Origin: DASTDH01 sp035601575
Lineage (GTDB): Bacteria > Verrucomicrobiota > Verrucomicrobiia > Chthoniobacterales > JAFAMB01
Length of the DNA stretch: 64,000 nucleotides
Assembly: GCA_035601575.1 (NCBI GenBank)
Contig: DATNNZ010000051.1
Span: forward strand, 1-64,000
Direction of reading: 5' to 3'
The notes under the pieces were generated by a model. That model did no database searches and was not told the origin of the DNA. It saw only the letters and a list, made by a program, of their open reading frames with translations. Position numbers and translations under genes: made by a program. This document shows, one piece after another, positions 35,123 through 44,004 of this stretch; position 1 is the stretch's first letter; the number at the start of each line of letters is the position of its first letter.

Positions 35123-35470
35123 TTAGAAAATCTCCGATTTTTCCGATAACGGCTCCATTAAAATACGGATGCCGATCTGATCTCCAGCGGGGATCGAGGC
35201 GACACGAAAATTGGCGAGCTCCTCAAGCAACTGCCGGCGCGCGGTGAAGGCGCGGCCCAGGGTCAATTCCACATCGGCAAATGTATAGCGAAGAATGATT
35301 GACTTCTCGCCGTCGGTATCGATGCATTGGAGGTATGCATACGGGATGCACTTCGTTCGCGGAGGTGACGCTAACTCAAATGTGCAGGCAATGCCGGCAT
35401 GATTTCCGGCGTGCGTTACATACGGTTGGTTTTCAGGCCGAAGAATAGGTATGGCTCTCGACACGGACAT
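35123..35470 (-). CDS. Hypothetical protein
   Basis: I do not recognise this 115-aa product. It has no signal peptide or membrane helix and an even mix of charged residues. Its middle part (IILRYTFADVELTLGRAF) has beta-strand character and its C-terminal part reads like a short helix and strand. It starts with ATG at 35470. It lies convergent to the rep-flanking gene B and 70 bp from the end of folC. The open frame and composition look coding, but evidence is limited. Confidence 0.5.
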   Translation of the reverse strand: MSVSRAIPILRPENQPYVTHAGNHAGIACTFELASPPRTKCIPYAYLQCIDTDGEKSIILRYTFADVELTLGRAFTARRQLLEELANFRVASIPAGDQIGIRILMEPLSEKSEIF

Positions 35471-35540
35471 GTAACCGGTTGGCAGTTTCCGAGTACCGCA
35501 AGCGGTACCCGACTTACCACGATTGCATTTGTTTCATCAA

Positions 35541-36761
35541 TTATTGCGTACTTTTTTCAAAAATACCAAAATCAGGTTCGAGCCAGGCGAGCGCTTCGCC
35601 GACAAGATAGAGCGATCCCGTCACCAGGATCGGGTCGGGGAGAGTTCGTGCCTGATCGATGGCGGTTTTTACATTGGGGTAAACTGTGCTCGGCAAATAA
35701 CTTGGAGCTTTGAGGTCCGAAGGAGAGGCAGATCGATCGTTTTGTACCGGCACCAGGAAAAAGCCGCTGGCGATTTGGGACAATGCTTCGAGCATCTGTG
35801 AGAGGTTCTTGTCCTTCAAACCGCCGAAAATGACGGTCGGTGTCGTGCCGCGGTGACATTCCTTCCACGTTTGTACCAATTGCCAACTTGCCGCCGGGTT
35901 ATGTGCGCCGTCGAGGATCAGATTGGGCGCCACCTGCTGGAACCTTCCTGGCCAGAAAACGGAGGCCAGGCCGGTCGTAATCGCCTGAGGAGAGATAGCA
36001 AGATTAGCCTGGGCGAGCGCGTCGACCGCCACAGCTGCGTTTAACTGCTGACGAGATCCGGCCAACGCGAGGCGAAATGGAGGAGAGGGAAATTCTGCGT
36101 ATTGGATCTGAGTGTCGTGGCTCTGTGCGACTGATTCAAACACTCGACAAACTTCCGCATATTGGGGAGCCGAGACGACCGGCACCCCTTGCTTGATGAT
36201 GCCCGCCTTTTCCCGAGCAATCTCGGCGAGAGAATTTCCCAAGATCCTTTGATGGTCCAGATCTATTGACGTCAGGACGGAAACGATTGGCATGACGATG
36301 TTAGTAGCGTCGAGCCGTCCACCCAAGCCGGTTTCTAGAACGACGATATCAACCGCGGATTTGAGGAAATAAAGGAAAGCCAAGGCCATCGTGATCTCGA
36401 AAAACGATGGATTTAAATCATGTTCTGAGATCAAGGCCTGAATTTGGTTGATGCCACGAATGACCTCCTCGTTTGGGATAGAGCGTCGGTTCACTTGAAT
36501 TCGCTCGTTGTAGCGGACCAAATGCGGCGAGGTGAAGAGTCCGGTCTTTAGTCCGGCCGCACGACAAATCGATTCGAGCATCGCGCACACCGAACCTTTG
36601 CCGTTGGTCCCGGCGACATGAACGAACCTCAACGATTGCTGCGGATTTCCGAGGACATCAGCTAAAGCTTGGATTCCCGCCAGACCGAGTTTGATGCCAC
36701 GGGTCTGGGTGCCGTAGAGCCAGCTCAGCGTGTCGTCCAACGCTTTCTTAGATGGTGACAC
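35541..36761 (-). CDS. folC: Folylpolyglutamate/dihydrofolate synthase
   Basis: FolC adds glutamate to dihydropteroate and extends polyglutamate tails on folates, in the cytosol. It belongs to the Mur-ligase fold: P-loop HVAGTNGKGSVCAM near residue 50, LFTSPHLVRYNERI, then DHQRILG and the C-terminal LDGAHNPAAS block. The length is 406 aa. The start is a GTG at 36761, 3 bp after the accD stop, giving the common accD-folC pair. Whether it has both DHFS and FPGS activities cannot be told by eye. Confidence 0.95.
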   Translation of the reverse strand: MSPSKKALDDTLSWLYGTQTRGIKLGLAGIQALADVLGNPQQSLRFVHVAGTNGKGSVCAMLESICRAAGLKTGLFTSPHLVRYNERIQVNRRSIPNEEVIRGINQIQALISEHDLNPSFFEITMALAFLYFLKSAVDIVVLETGLGGRLDATNIVMPIVSVLTSIDLDHQRILGNSLAEIAREKAGIIKQGVPVVSAPQYAEVCRVFESVAQSHDTQIQYAEFPSPPFRLALAGSRQQLNAAVAVDALAQANLAISPQAITTGLASVFWPGRFQQVAPNLILDGAHNPAASWQLVQTWKECHRGTTPTVIFGGLKDKNLSQMLEALSQIASGFFLVPVQNDRSASPSDLKAPSYLPSTVYPNVKTAIDQARTLPDPILVTGSLYLVGEALAWLEPDFGIFEKSTQ

Positions 36762-36764
36762 AAG

Positions 36765-37607
36765 CTACTTTGTTCTGCCCAGGTAATCGAGCAACTGAGA
36801 TAATGTGGGACGCAGCTCGGAACGACGGACAATCAGATCGATGAAGCCATGTCCAAGCAGAAACTCGGCCGTTTGAAACCCAGCCGGAAGATCTTGGTGG
36901 GTAGTCTCACGGATCACCCGTGGGCCGGCAAATCCCACCATGCATTTCGGTTCGGCAACAATGAGATCTCCGAGGGAGGCAAAGCTGGCCATCACCCCGG
37001 CGGTCGTGGGGTGAGTTAACACGGATATATAAGGGAGCTCAGCCTCAGCGTGTCGTGCCAAAGCGCCGCTCGTTTTTGCCATTTGCATGAGGCTCAGCAT
37101 CCCCTCGTACATGCGCGCACCGCCAGACGCCGCCACAATAATCAAAGGGCGCTTTGTTGCAGTCGCTTTCTCAATAACCCTGGTGATCTTCTCGCCCACG
37201 ACTGAGCCCATGGTCGCCGCCAGAAAATTAAAATCCATTACCGCAATTGCGATCGGCTTCTTTTCAATCTTGCCGAACCCGGTGACGACGGCATCCTTCA
37301 TGCCGGTCTTTTCTTGATAACTGCTCAGCCGATCCGAATAGGCCGCGACTCCGGTAAACTTTAGAACATCCTTTGACGTCAGATTAGCATCGAATTCCTC
37401 GAGGGAATCGGGATCCAGAAGATTATGAATACGCTCCGCTGCCGATAAGGTGAAATGGTGATCACATTTCGGACAAACCTTCAAATTCTTGGAAAGCTCC
37501 AGATTGTGAATCACCTCTCCGCACTCAGGACATTTCTGCCAAAGACCTTCTGGCATTTCACGTTTTTGGGTTCCAGACTTGAGGGAAGGCTTTTGAAAGA
37601 TTGGCAT
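36765..37607 (-). CDS. accD: Acetyl-CoA carboxylase, carboxyltransferase beta subunit
   Basis: AccD with AccA forms the carboxyltransferase that makes malonyl-CoA for fatty acid synthesis. The N-terminal zinc ribbon has C26, C29, C45 and C48. The crotonase-like domain includes VVGEKITRVIE, the oxyanion region ASGGARMYEGMLSLMQMAKT, and VLTHPTTAGVMASFA. The length of 280 aa is typical. It follows comF by 12 bp and precedes folC by 3 bp, so the CPBP-comF-accD-folC genes form one unit. Confidence 0.97.
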   Translation of the reverse strand: MPIFQKPSLKSGTQKREMPEGLWQKCPECGEVIHNLELSKNLKVCPKCDHHFTLSAAERIHNLLDPDSLEEFDANLTSKDVLKFTGVAAYSDRLSSYQEKTGMKDAVVTGFGKIEKKPIAIAVMDFNFLAATMGSVVGEKITRVIEKATATKRPLIIVAASGGARMYEGMLSLMQMAKTSGALARHAEAELPYISVLTHPTTAGVMASFASLGDLIVAEPKCMVGFAGPRVIRETTHQDLPAGFQTAEFLLGHGFIDLIVRRSELRPTLSQLLDYLGRTK

Positions 37608-37619
37608 AACTGGACTGTG

Positions 37620-38339
37620 CTATCCACGGGCAACCGTGACCGCTCGGACCGATACCGCACCACCCGAACGCAGAACCTTAGCACATTCGTGCAACGTAGT
37701 ACCGGTGGTCAGGACGTCATCCACTAACAAAATGCGTTTTCCCAGCACAGCGGTACTCTGGCGCAGGTCAAAGGCATTGTGCAAGTTTCGCACCCGGTGG
37801 TCTCGATCCAGAATCGTTTGGGTCTGAGTATATCGGTGTCGCCGCAAACATTTTAGCAGCGGCTTAGCCGCCCTCCGCGCCACAATTTCAGCCAAGGCGG
37901 AGACCTGATCGTACCCCCTTTCTCGTGTCCGAACGGGATGAAGTGGAACTGGAACAATTGCGTCGAACGGTTCCTCCGTAATCCGGCGATCGGAGAAGGC
38001 GGACCAAAGCCAGTCGGCGATGGTGTTTCGCAAATGAAATTGTCCGTTGTATTTGAACCGATGAATTAACTCCCGTACGGCGCCTCGAGCCAGACAAGCA
38101 GATACCGCACAGTCGAATGCGAAGGCGTTGTCTTCGCAGTGAGGGCACTGGAACGGCTCGGCAATCAAACCGGAGAACGGACGGGAGCACGTTCGACAAA
38201 ACGGTGACTGGATCCGCTGGGCGGTCGCCTGACATTTCGCGCATAGCCAGTCTCGGTCCAATCCAATTTGGCAGATTACACAAAAATGAGGATAGACCAG
38301 ATCAGTGATCGTTCGAGAAAGTGCGTGGAGAAAAAGCAC
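37620..38339 (-). CDS. ComF-family phosphoribosyltransferase-like protein
   Basis: This is a 239-aa protein of the ComF/GntX family, which acts in DNA uptake in some bacteria and has a phosphoribosyltransferase fold. The N-terminal double zinc finger has C20, C23, C33, C36, then C48, C51, C65 and C68. The PRPP-loop-like motif ILLVDDVLTTGTTL lies near 205-218. The start is GTG at 38339 and lies inside the end of the CPBP gene (38-bp overlap). No other competence genes are near, so its role in transformation is uncertain. Confidence 0.9.
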   Translation of the reverse strand: MLFLHALSRTITDLVYPHFCVICQIGLDRDWLCAKCQATAQRIQSPFCRTCSRPFSGLIAEPFQCPHCEDNAFAFDCAVSACLARGAVRELIHRFKYNGQFHLRNTIADWLWSAFSDRRITEEPFDAIVPVPLHPVRTRERGYDQVSALAEIVARRAAKPLLKCLRRHRYTQTQTILDRDHRVRNLHNAFDLRQSTAVLGKRILLVDDVLTTGTTLHECAKVLRSGGAVSVRAVTVARG

Positions 38340-39228
38340 GACGCAAGAATAGTAGCCAAATCAAGAACCAAAGGAAAAGCAACGTTAGGACTGAGCCCAA
38401 ACCGATGGTCAATTCCGGCCCAAACCAGGGAGGCGCCTGGGTCAGTTGTTTGGTAAGTTTGTTAAAGCTCATTTTTCCAAACGCGGTCCCGGCATGCAGT
38501 CCGATGGACAACCAAAGGGAGCGCGTTCGTACGACGGAATCAGCCAGCAGGAGCCCCAGAACAAAAATGGTCATAAAACCGCCGCCGACCAGGAGTGGAT
38601 CGGCAAAACGCCCAAACAGTTTCCCGATAAGCTCGAATCCTGAATACCATTGAACGACCGAGATCTGGCCGTCTACGGGTCGCAAGAAATGAATGATGGA
38701 GAACAGAGCTGAGACTAGCACCACAGCGGGCACCGTGGAGATCGTCTGACGCACCAGTCCGAGGATGGCACCCCGAAACAGAAACTCCTCAATCACAGAG
38801 ACGATTAACGCAGGGAGGAATACCGCCGCCACCAGGTTCCAAGGCAAATGACCTTTCCAGGTATATATTCCCAAGTGGATCGCAACAAAACCGAGCACGG
38901 CCGTAACTGCCACGGACAGGAGAAAACCCGCAATGATGTCTCGCCACCAAAGAGGATTGCGACTGAGTCCCAAGTCGCGGAAACGGCCCAGACCGATCGA
39001 GCGAATCACCAGAGGCAGCAGTAGAAATGCAGAAATCAGAATGGAGCGGGCGAAGTAACGCTGAAAATCCGTGTCTTTGAGGAACTGCAGAGCGCTGATT
39101 TGAGAGCAGACTTGTCCCAACCAATAAAGTGGAGGCGCGAGCAAGGCGCCGAGCAGCACCACACCCAAAAGATAAGCAATGATCTTTCCTGCGGCGGTCA
39201 AGAAGCGAGGAATTAGCGTGGACTGCAA
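38302..39228 (-). CDS. CPBP-family intramembrane metalloprotease
   Basis: This is a polytopic membrane protein of 308 aa with about eight helices. E147 and E148 with R152 (IEEFLFRG), the FSIIHF segment and a later LSIGLHAGT supply the glutamate and histidine motifs of the CAAX-protease/bacteriocin-processing family (also called Abi). Substrates of this family are rarely known; peptide processing or immunity functions occur. The best start is TTG at 39228, since no ATG or GTG precedes the first helix. It overlaps comF and heads the comF-accD-folC unit. Confidence 0.85.
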   Translation of the reverse strand: MQSTLIPRFLTAAGKIIAYLLGVVLLGALLAPPLYWLGQVCSQISALQFLKDTDFQRYFARSILISAFLLLPLVIRSIGLGRFRDLGLSRNPLWWRDIIAGFLLSVAVTAVLGFVAIHLGIYTWKGHLPWNLVAAVFLPALIVSVIEEFLFRGAILGLVRQTISTVPAVVLVSALFSIIHFLRPVDGQISVVQWYSGFELIGKLFGRFADPLLVGGGFMTIFVLGLLLADSVVRTRSLWLSIGLHAGTAFGKMSFNKLTKQLTQAPPWFGPELTIGLGSVLTLLFLWFLIWLLFLRRAFSPRTFSNDH

Positions 39229-39254
39229 GCCGGCGCAAACTAAAGTTGGTTTTT

Positions 39255-39527
39255 ATGCATAATCGCCACGCTTGGGTGCACAAAACGGAGGAAGGTGTGA
39301 AGCGAGAGGTCCGGGTGATCAAACATGGTGGCGAATGGCGGTTTCAGTCGAAACGCGCGGATGAACCGGAGTGGGTTTACTACTGCGAACCACCGGCGGC
39401 TGATTTGGAGGAATTCCGTGATGTCTTATTTCGAAAATATCAGCGGAGAAGGGCTGCCTATGAAGATGTCGTTTGGGCTGATCGGCAACTAGCCAAGCTC
39501 CGCTCAGGAAACTCAAATGCAGTCTGA
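39255..39527 (+). CDS. Small conserved-looking hypothetical protein
   Basis: I do not recognise this 90-aa product. It is soluble and charged, with aromatic-rich beta-like segments (REVRVIKHGGEWRFQSK, EPEWVYYCEPPAADLEEF) and a basic helical end. The ATG at 39255 is used; a TTG 9 bp earlier is less likely. The last 11 bp overlap the start of bioA, which suggests translational coupling and supports that this is a real gene. It is divergent from the CPBP gene. Confidence 0.65.
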   Translation: MHNRHAWVHKTEEGVKREVRVIKHGGEWRFQSKRADEPEWVYYCEPPAADLEEFRDVLFRKYQRRRAAYEDVVWADRQLAKLRSGNSNAV

Positions 39528-40809
39528 CTACGAGAACCTCGGACTCCTTGATAAACGGTATCTTTGGCACCCATTTACGCCGATGCAGGAGTGGTTAGCC
39601 GAAGAGCATCACCCGTTGATGCTGGTCGCAGGCGATGGCGTCTGGTTAAATGACGCTGAAGGTAACAAGTACCTGGATGGCAACTCCTCAATTTGGACGA
39701 ACATTCATGGCCATAATCACCCGGCGATAAACTTGGCAATTGTGCAGCAACTCCAGTCGGTAGCGCATACTTCCTTTCTCGGTGCTTCGAATCCGGCTGC
39801 GGTCCGATTGGCAGAAAAACTCGTTCGACTGATTGGTGATTCCAGGCTCACCCGGGTTTTCTATTCCGATGACGGCTCAACCGGGATCGAGGTCGCCATC
39901 AAGATGACTGGTCAATATTTCAACCAGAATGGAAAGCCGCAGAAAACCGATTTCGCGGCCTTCGAGAACGCCTACCACGGAGACACCCTCGGAGCGTCAA
40001 GCCTCGGCGGGATCGCCCAGTTCCATGATCGTTTTGCTCGATATCAGTTTCCAGTCGAACGCCTCACTACGGTCGAAGATCTGGATCGGCTCGAAGGAGA
40101 GAAGACCGCCGCCGTCATTATAGAACCACTCGTGCAAGGGGCCGCAGGTATGCGGATCTGGCCCTCGGGCATGCTCAGGCGTCTACGAGATTGGTGCGAC
40201 CGGCAAGACGTTTTCCTGATTTTTGACGAAGTGATGACCGGTTTTGGGCGAACCGGCAAAATGTTCGCGTTTCAACATGAACAAGTCGTTCCTGATTTCT
40301 TGGTTCTGGCAAAGGGTCTTACCGGAGGTTACCTGCCGCTCGCCGCGACCATTACTTCGGAGCGCATTTTTGGCGGATTCTTAGGCGCTGCCGAGCAGAT
40401 GCGAACGTTCTTTTATGGCCACAGTTACGCTGGAAATGCGCTCGGTTGCGCGGCGGGGCTGGCCAGTTTGGAGTTGTTTGAGTCGGAAGATATCTTAGCC
40501 AAGCTTCCGCAGACGATCGAGCACTTGTCTCGTAGGCTTGCGCATCTGGGCCGTAACCGTCGGATCCGTGATATCCGGCAGTGCGGAATGATCGCTGGCA
40601 TCGAAGTGGGGCAGGCAGACGGGGCTGCGTTCGATCCGCGGGAACGGATCGGAATGCGCGTTTGTGTGGCTGCCCGCAAATATCAGCTTCTGACGCGTCC
40701 GATCCTGGATACGATAGTCTTTATGCCGCCGCTCTGCGTGAGCAACGCGGAGATTGACCTGGCACTCGAGGCGATCGAGCAAGCGATAGACGAAGTCTGC
40801 GGGGGATAG
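39517..40809 (+). CDS. bioA: Adenosylmethionine-8-amino-7-oxononanoate aminotransferase
   Basis: BioA transfers the amino group of SAM to KAPA, giving DAPA in biotin synthesis. It is a class III PLP aminotransferase of 430 aa. The substrate region starts with YLWHPFTPMQEW, the glycine-rich cofactor segment is DDGSTGIEVA, the aspartate is in LIFDEVMTGFGRTG and the Schiff-base lysine is K266 in LAKGLTGGYLP. No other bio gene is adjacent. The WHPFTPM motif separates BioA from other class III members. Confidence 0.96.
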   Translation: MQSDYENLGLLDKRYLWHPFTPMQEWLAEEHHPLMLVAGDGVWLNDAEGNKYLDGNSSIWTNIHGHNHPAINLAIVQQLQSVAHTSFLGASNPAAVRLAEKLVRLIGDSRLTRVFYSDDGSTGIEVAIKMTGQYFNQNGKPQKTDFAAFENAYHGDTLGASSLGGIAQFHDRFARYQFPVERLTTVEDLDRLEGEKTAAVIIEPLVQGAAGMRIWPSGMLRRLRDWCDRQDVFLIFDEVMTGFGRTGKMFAFQHEQVVPDFLVLAKGLTGGYLPLAATITSERIFGGFLGAAEQMRTFFYGHSYAGNALGCAAGLASLELFESEDILAKLPQTIEHLSRRLAHLGRNRRIRDIRQCGMIAGIEVGQADGAAFDPRERIGMRVCVAARKYQLLTRPILDTIVFMPPLCVSNAEIDLALEAIEQAIDEVCGG

Positions 40810-40891
40810 GCGTGGACGAATGGGCGAAGGGGCGTGTCGGCCAAGGGGTGAAGGGGGACTTCGTCCTGACCTGTCCGCCGCTGATACGCCA

Positions 40892-41458
40892 TTACGCCCC
40901 TCTGCCTTCAGCCCTCACCTGTTCGAGTATCGCTTGATTCCGAGGATCGTTTGGTTCGAGTTCGAGCGCTCTCTTTATCGCCGACTCGGCTTCGGTGGTG
41001 CGGCCCAGGCGATTGAGAGCAAGGGCCAAGTTGCTCCATGGAGCCCCAGAATTCGGCATGAACTCCACGCTTTTGCGGGCGGCCATTTCGGATTCTTGCC
41101 ATTTGCCCATTTCCGCCAGACACCACGTCAGTTCCAGCCAGGCTTCACCATTGGTTGGCGCAATCTCCAGGACATCAAAAAATCGATCTGCGGCGTTCTC
41201 CCATTGGCGCACCATTCGGTTAGCCAGCCCCGCAACATAAAAACCCAACATCTGATGTGGTCCGGGTGTTTGAGAGAAAGCATATGCTTTTTCTCCGATC
41301 CGTTGGATTTGCGCTTCCCGCTCTGCAACAGCCGGTTCATCTCCTCTCTGGCTGGCAAGGTCTGCTTCTTGCTCAAGCTCCCAAAGGTAATTTCCCATCT
41401 CTCGCAGCTTTGTGTCGTAGTCCTCTTCGGTGAGCCTGGTGTAGCGGGAAATCGCCAT
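40892..41458 (-). CDS. TPR-repeat protein
   Basis: The cytosolic product of 188 aa starts with a helical segment rich in charged residues (about 1-60) followed by three or four tetratricopeptide repeats (from AGLANRMVRQWENAADRF to ESAIKRALELEPNDP). The ATG at 41458 (MAISRYTRL) is preferred over an upstream frame start at 41491. A TATCAC hexamer lies 9 bases before this ATG, so the mRNA leader may be very short. It is divergent from parA. The partner is unknown. Confidence 0.8.
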   Translation of the reverse strand: MAISRYTRLTEEDYDTKLREMGNYLWELEQEADLASQRGDEPAVAEREAQIQRIGEKAYAFSQTPGPHQMLGFYVAGLANRMVRQWENAADRFFDVLEIAPTNGEAWLELTWCLAEMGKWQESEMAARKSVEFMPNSGAPWSNLALALNRLGRTTEAESAIKRALELEPNDPRNQAILEQVRAEGRGA

Positions 41459-41625
41459 TAGAGAATGTGATAGGTGAATGATGCGCCGCAACCTAGAGCC
41501 ACTGAATTCGCTGAAAATTGGCCAAATTACCCAAAAAAAAGCCGTTTTTTAACCCTGAGAAGCTTCCTATTCCAAGAAAGAACTTGAACAAAATTGGGTT
41601 TTCGGAGCGTTATACGGGTTAGCGG

Positions 41626-42522
41626 ATGAGCGCCAAGATTCTTGCTTTTATTAATTTCAAGGGCGGAGTCGGTAAAACTGCGAGTGTTGTCAATCTCGGG
41701 GCCACCTTGGCTAAACTTCACGAAAAGAAGGTTCTGATCGTTGATCTTGATCCCCAGTCGAACTCCAGCCTTTGGCTCATGCGGCCAGACCATTGGCGAG
41801 ATCACGTGGCGAAAGGGCGGCGTTCGACCTACCAGATTTTCGACGATGCCATCCAGGGAAAATCCCGATTTAATTTTGAAGAATCGCTGGTCAAGGGAGT
41901 GGTTACCTGGACCGGCTTCGTCGAGCTACCGCGCTTGCATCTTCTGCCCGCATCGGTCGAACTGCTTCGGATAGAAGACCGGATTCATGAGCTGCGAGCA
42001 CCCGGCGTTTATCGGCTGGTTGAGCATGCCATAGCGGAACATGTGAAGGCTTACGATTTCATATTTTTTGATTGTCCGCCCAACCTGTACAGCACTACCA
42101 AGAACGCGATTTTTTTCGCCGATCACTGCGTAGTCCCGTATGTGCCGGATTACTTGTCGCTCTCTGGTTTCCAAGTACTGGCCGAGTATATCACGGAGAT
42201 GAGAGAGAGGTACGGTGATTCGATCGGTGGCGGCAAACGTCCGAATATTGGTGCTCTCTTGGTCAGCCATTATCGCCAAACCGGGAACGTCTTCCGCCTC
42301 GCCATCAATGAACTAGAGATAGAGTTGGCTTCGTTCCGTGACCAAGGATTTGTGGATGGAGATGCCGCGCTACTGGAGCCGTATGTGCGTCATTGCGTGC
42401 GAGTAGCAGAGTCCACGAGTGAGCATCTCCCCGTCGTTTTGTATGCGCCTGGCAGCATTGGAGCTCAGGACTATAGCGATCTAGCTCAGCACTTTCTTAA
42501 TCACTTCCAAAACCGACGATGA
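41626..42522 (+). CDS. ParA-like partition ATPase
   Basis: This is a deviant-Walker ATPase of the ParA/Soj family, 298 aa, which moves DNA or protein cargo over the nucleoid. The deviant Walker A is FKGGVGKT (K12 to T18), followed by VLIVDLDPQSNSS and the Walker B segment IFFDCPPNLY. There is no N-terminal DNA-binding domain, so it is the short, type Ib or chromosomal-like kind. No recognisable parB or parS was seen. The next gene overlaps its stop (ATGA) and is the obvious candidate partner. Confidence 0.9.
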   Translation: MSAKILAFINFKGGVGKTASVVNLGATLAKLHEKKVLIVDLDPQSNSSLWLMRPDHWRDHVAKGRRSTYQIFDDAIQGKSRFNFEESLVKGVVTWTGFVELPRLHLLPASVELLRIEDRIHELRAPGVYRLVEHAIAEHVKAYDFIFFDCPPNLYSTTKNAIFFADHCVVPYVPDYLSLSGFQVLAEYITEMRERYGDSIGGGKRPNIGALLVSHYRQTGNVFRLAINELEIELASFRDQGFVDGDAALLEPYVRHCVRVAESTSEHLPVVLYAPGSIGAQDYSDLAQHFLNHFQNRR

Positions 42523-43148
42523 ACTATCTCGATCTTTCGACCAGGCTAACGAATTTGGCAGAGAAGCTCAGCAAGCAAGCAACGAAAATCGAAGGCAATG
42601 ACGCGGCGAAATCTGCCATGAAACTGGTGACCGAACTCGATCGTTTCGAAGCTGTCCTGGATAGCTTTTTGGCCAGCCGGAAATCCGGAGAGTTTTTTCT
42701 CGAGACACTGCTTCGTTCGCCTTCGGCGAAGAGACATTTATCGCTCGATCTCCTCAAGAAAGGGCTCCGGGAGATCTGCGGGAAGCGCCTGAAGGCGGAA
42801 GAATTTGGGCCGGCAAAATTAGAGTTCGTAGAGACGATTCATGCCCAGGACAAATCCGCCGCCGCCGCTAAATTTTTGAAACATGCGTTTGCCGAAGCCG
42901 CTTCCGTTGAATCTGGCGGAAAGGATAAGGCGGCCTTGCAACAGGAGTTTATTCAGCTCGGCCGGTTGAACGAAGAAGAATTTGCCAAAACAATAGCCAA
43001 ACGGACATTCGGAGAACTGAGACGATTGGCCGGTAGCAATGCAGTGCGTTTTACGGATAAGACGACTAAACCGCGTTTGATCCAAGTGATCCGTCGTTTC
43101 TCCGTCCGCGCGGCAATCAATGCTACCCCGATCCACCTCAGTCGATAA
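42519..43148 (+). CDS. Unknown ParA-partner protein, SAP-like tail
   Basis: I do not recognise this 209-aa protein. It is almost wholly helical and rich in lysine, glutamate and alanine, without membrane segments. Residues about 165-205 (FGELRRLAGSNAVRF...TKPRLIQVIRRFS) resemble a SAP- or Rho-N-like helix-extended loop-helix, a nucleic-acid-binding pattern. The start codon overlaps the parA stop (ATGA), so translation is coupled. This makes it a plausible functional replacement for ParB or an adaptor between ParA and its cargo. That role is inference. Confidence 0.7.
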   Translation: MNYLDLSTRLTNLAEKLSKQATKIEGNDAAKSAMKLVTELDRFEAVLDSFLASRKSGEFFLETLLRSPSAKRHLSLDLLKKGLREICGKRLKAEEFGPAKLEFVETIHAQDKSAAAAKFLKHAFAEAASVESGGKDKAALQQEFIQLGRLNEEEFAKTIAKRTFGELRRLAGSNAVRFTDKTTKPRLIQVIRRFSVRAAINATPIHLSR

Positions 43149-43185
43149 CGCCAAAGCAGCCTGTCGGATTGGCAGGCTGGGTTAA

Positions 43186-43241
43186 AAGGCGGCCTGATTA
43201 TCTCATATGAAAAATCCTTGGCCCTCTCGACAGGCCGCCTT
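43186..43241 (+). terminator. Hairpin after the parA operon
   Basis: An 11-bp perfect stem, AAGGCGGCCTG/CAGGCCGCCTT, encloses a 34-base loop. A smaller hairpin (CAGCCTG/CAGGCTG, 43158-43177) precedes it. No long T-run follows, so it may terminate weakly or protect the mRNA end. Confidence 0.4.
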
Positions 43242-43315
43242 CGCAAGCCGCGGCGCGCCTGAGCTTTTAGAACGCGTGTGTCTTGGAGCGCGGTCGCGAC
43301 GAAGCCTTGTGCGTA

Positions 43316-43470
43316 GTCGGGCTGCTCAAGCTCCGCTTCGCGGAGAAGGATTGGTTCTTTTGTTCCGTTCGCGAAGCGAAATTTGAGGAGGCCGTCTCCA
43401 TGGCCAGCTTGCCTCTCATGCAAACTCACTATTTACAGTCACGCCCAACTTCAAATCCGACGGACTCCTG
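43316..43470 (+). repeat. Diverged dispersed repeat, copy 1
   Basis: This stretch aligns almost without gaps to 46185-46339, sharing for example CGGAGAAGGA, GCCCGTCT-like and AACTCACTAT-like blocks at the same spacing. It ends exactly at the hpt start codon. It completes the 322-bp gene-free stretch 43149-43470 together with the hairpin at 43186. Confidence 0.55.
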
Positions 43471-44004
43471 GTGATGTACGGCGACCTCGACAAAGTCCTC
43501 TTTGAGGAGGAAGAGATTGCGGCCCGGCTCGATGGTTTAGCCTCTGAGATCACGGCTGATTATCAGGGATTGGATCTCACGGTAATCGCAATCCTCAATG
43601 GGAGCCTTATTTTCATGGCCGATTTGCTGCGCCGTATCCCGCTTCCGCTCCAGCTCGATTGTCTGCGAGTCCGTAGTTACTACAGCGGCATGGTCTCGAC
43701 CGGCCAAGTAACATTTGATCCGCAGACATTGCCGGATCTAAGGGATCGCCACGTTTTGCTTTTGGACGATATCTTGGACAGTGGCCACACGCTTGCAGCA
43801 ATCATTGACACCATGCGGACTCAGGTAAAACCGCTCAGTGTCCACAGTTGTGTGCTTCTTCGAAAAATGAAACAGCGCGCCCGACCGGTCGAAGCCGATT
43901 ATGTCGGGTTCGATATCCAAGACGAATTTGTTGTCGGCTACGGATTGGACTATAACGAAAAGTATCGGAATTTGGCGGTAATCGGCGTACTGCGACAGGA
44001 GTGA
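43471..44004 (+). CDS. hpt: Hypoxanthine phosphoribosyltransferase
   Basis: Hpt salvages hypoxanthine (and often guanine) to IMP and GMP using PRPP. The PRPP-binding motif LLLDDILDSGHTL is at 97-109, the flexible loop is YYSGMVSTGQV near 70, and VGYGLDYNEKYRNL is the base-binding end. The length is 177 aa. The start is GTG at 43471 or the ATG that follows at 43474. The stop overlaps the start of moaD. Its upstream flank is a diverged repeat. Confidence 0.95.
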   Translation: MMYGDLDKVLFEEEEIAARLDGLASEITADYQGLDLTVIAILNGSLIFMADLLRRIPLPLQLDCLRVRSYYSGMVSTGQVTFDPQTLPDLRDRHVLLLDDILDSGHTLAAIIDTMRTQVKPLSVHSCVLLRKMKQRARPVEADYVGFDIQDEFVVGYGLDYNEKYRNLAVIGVLRQE

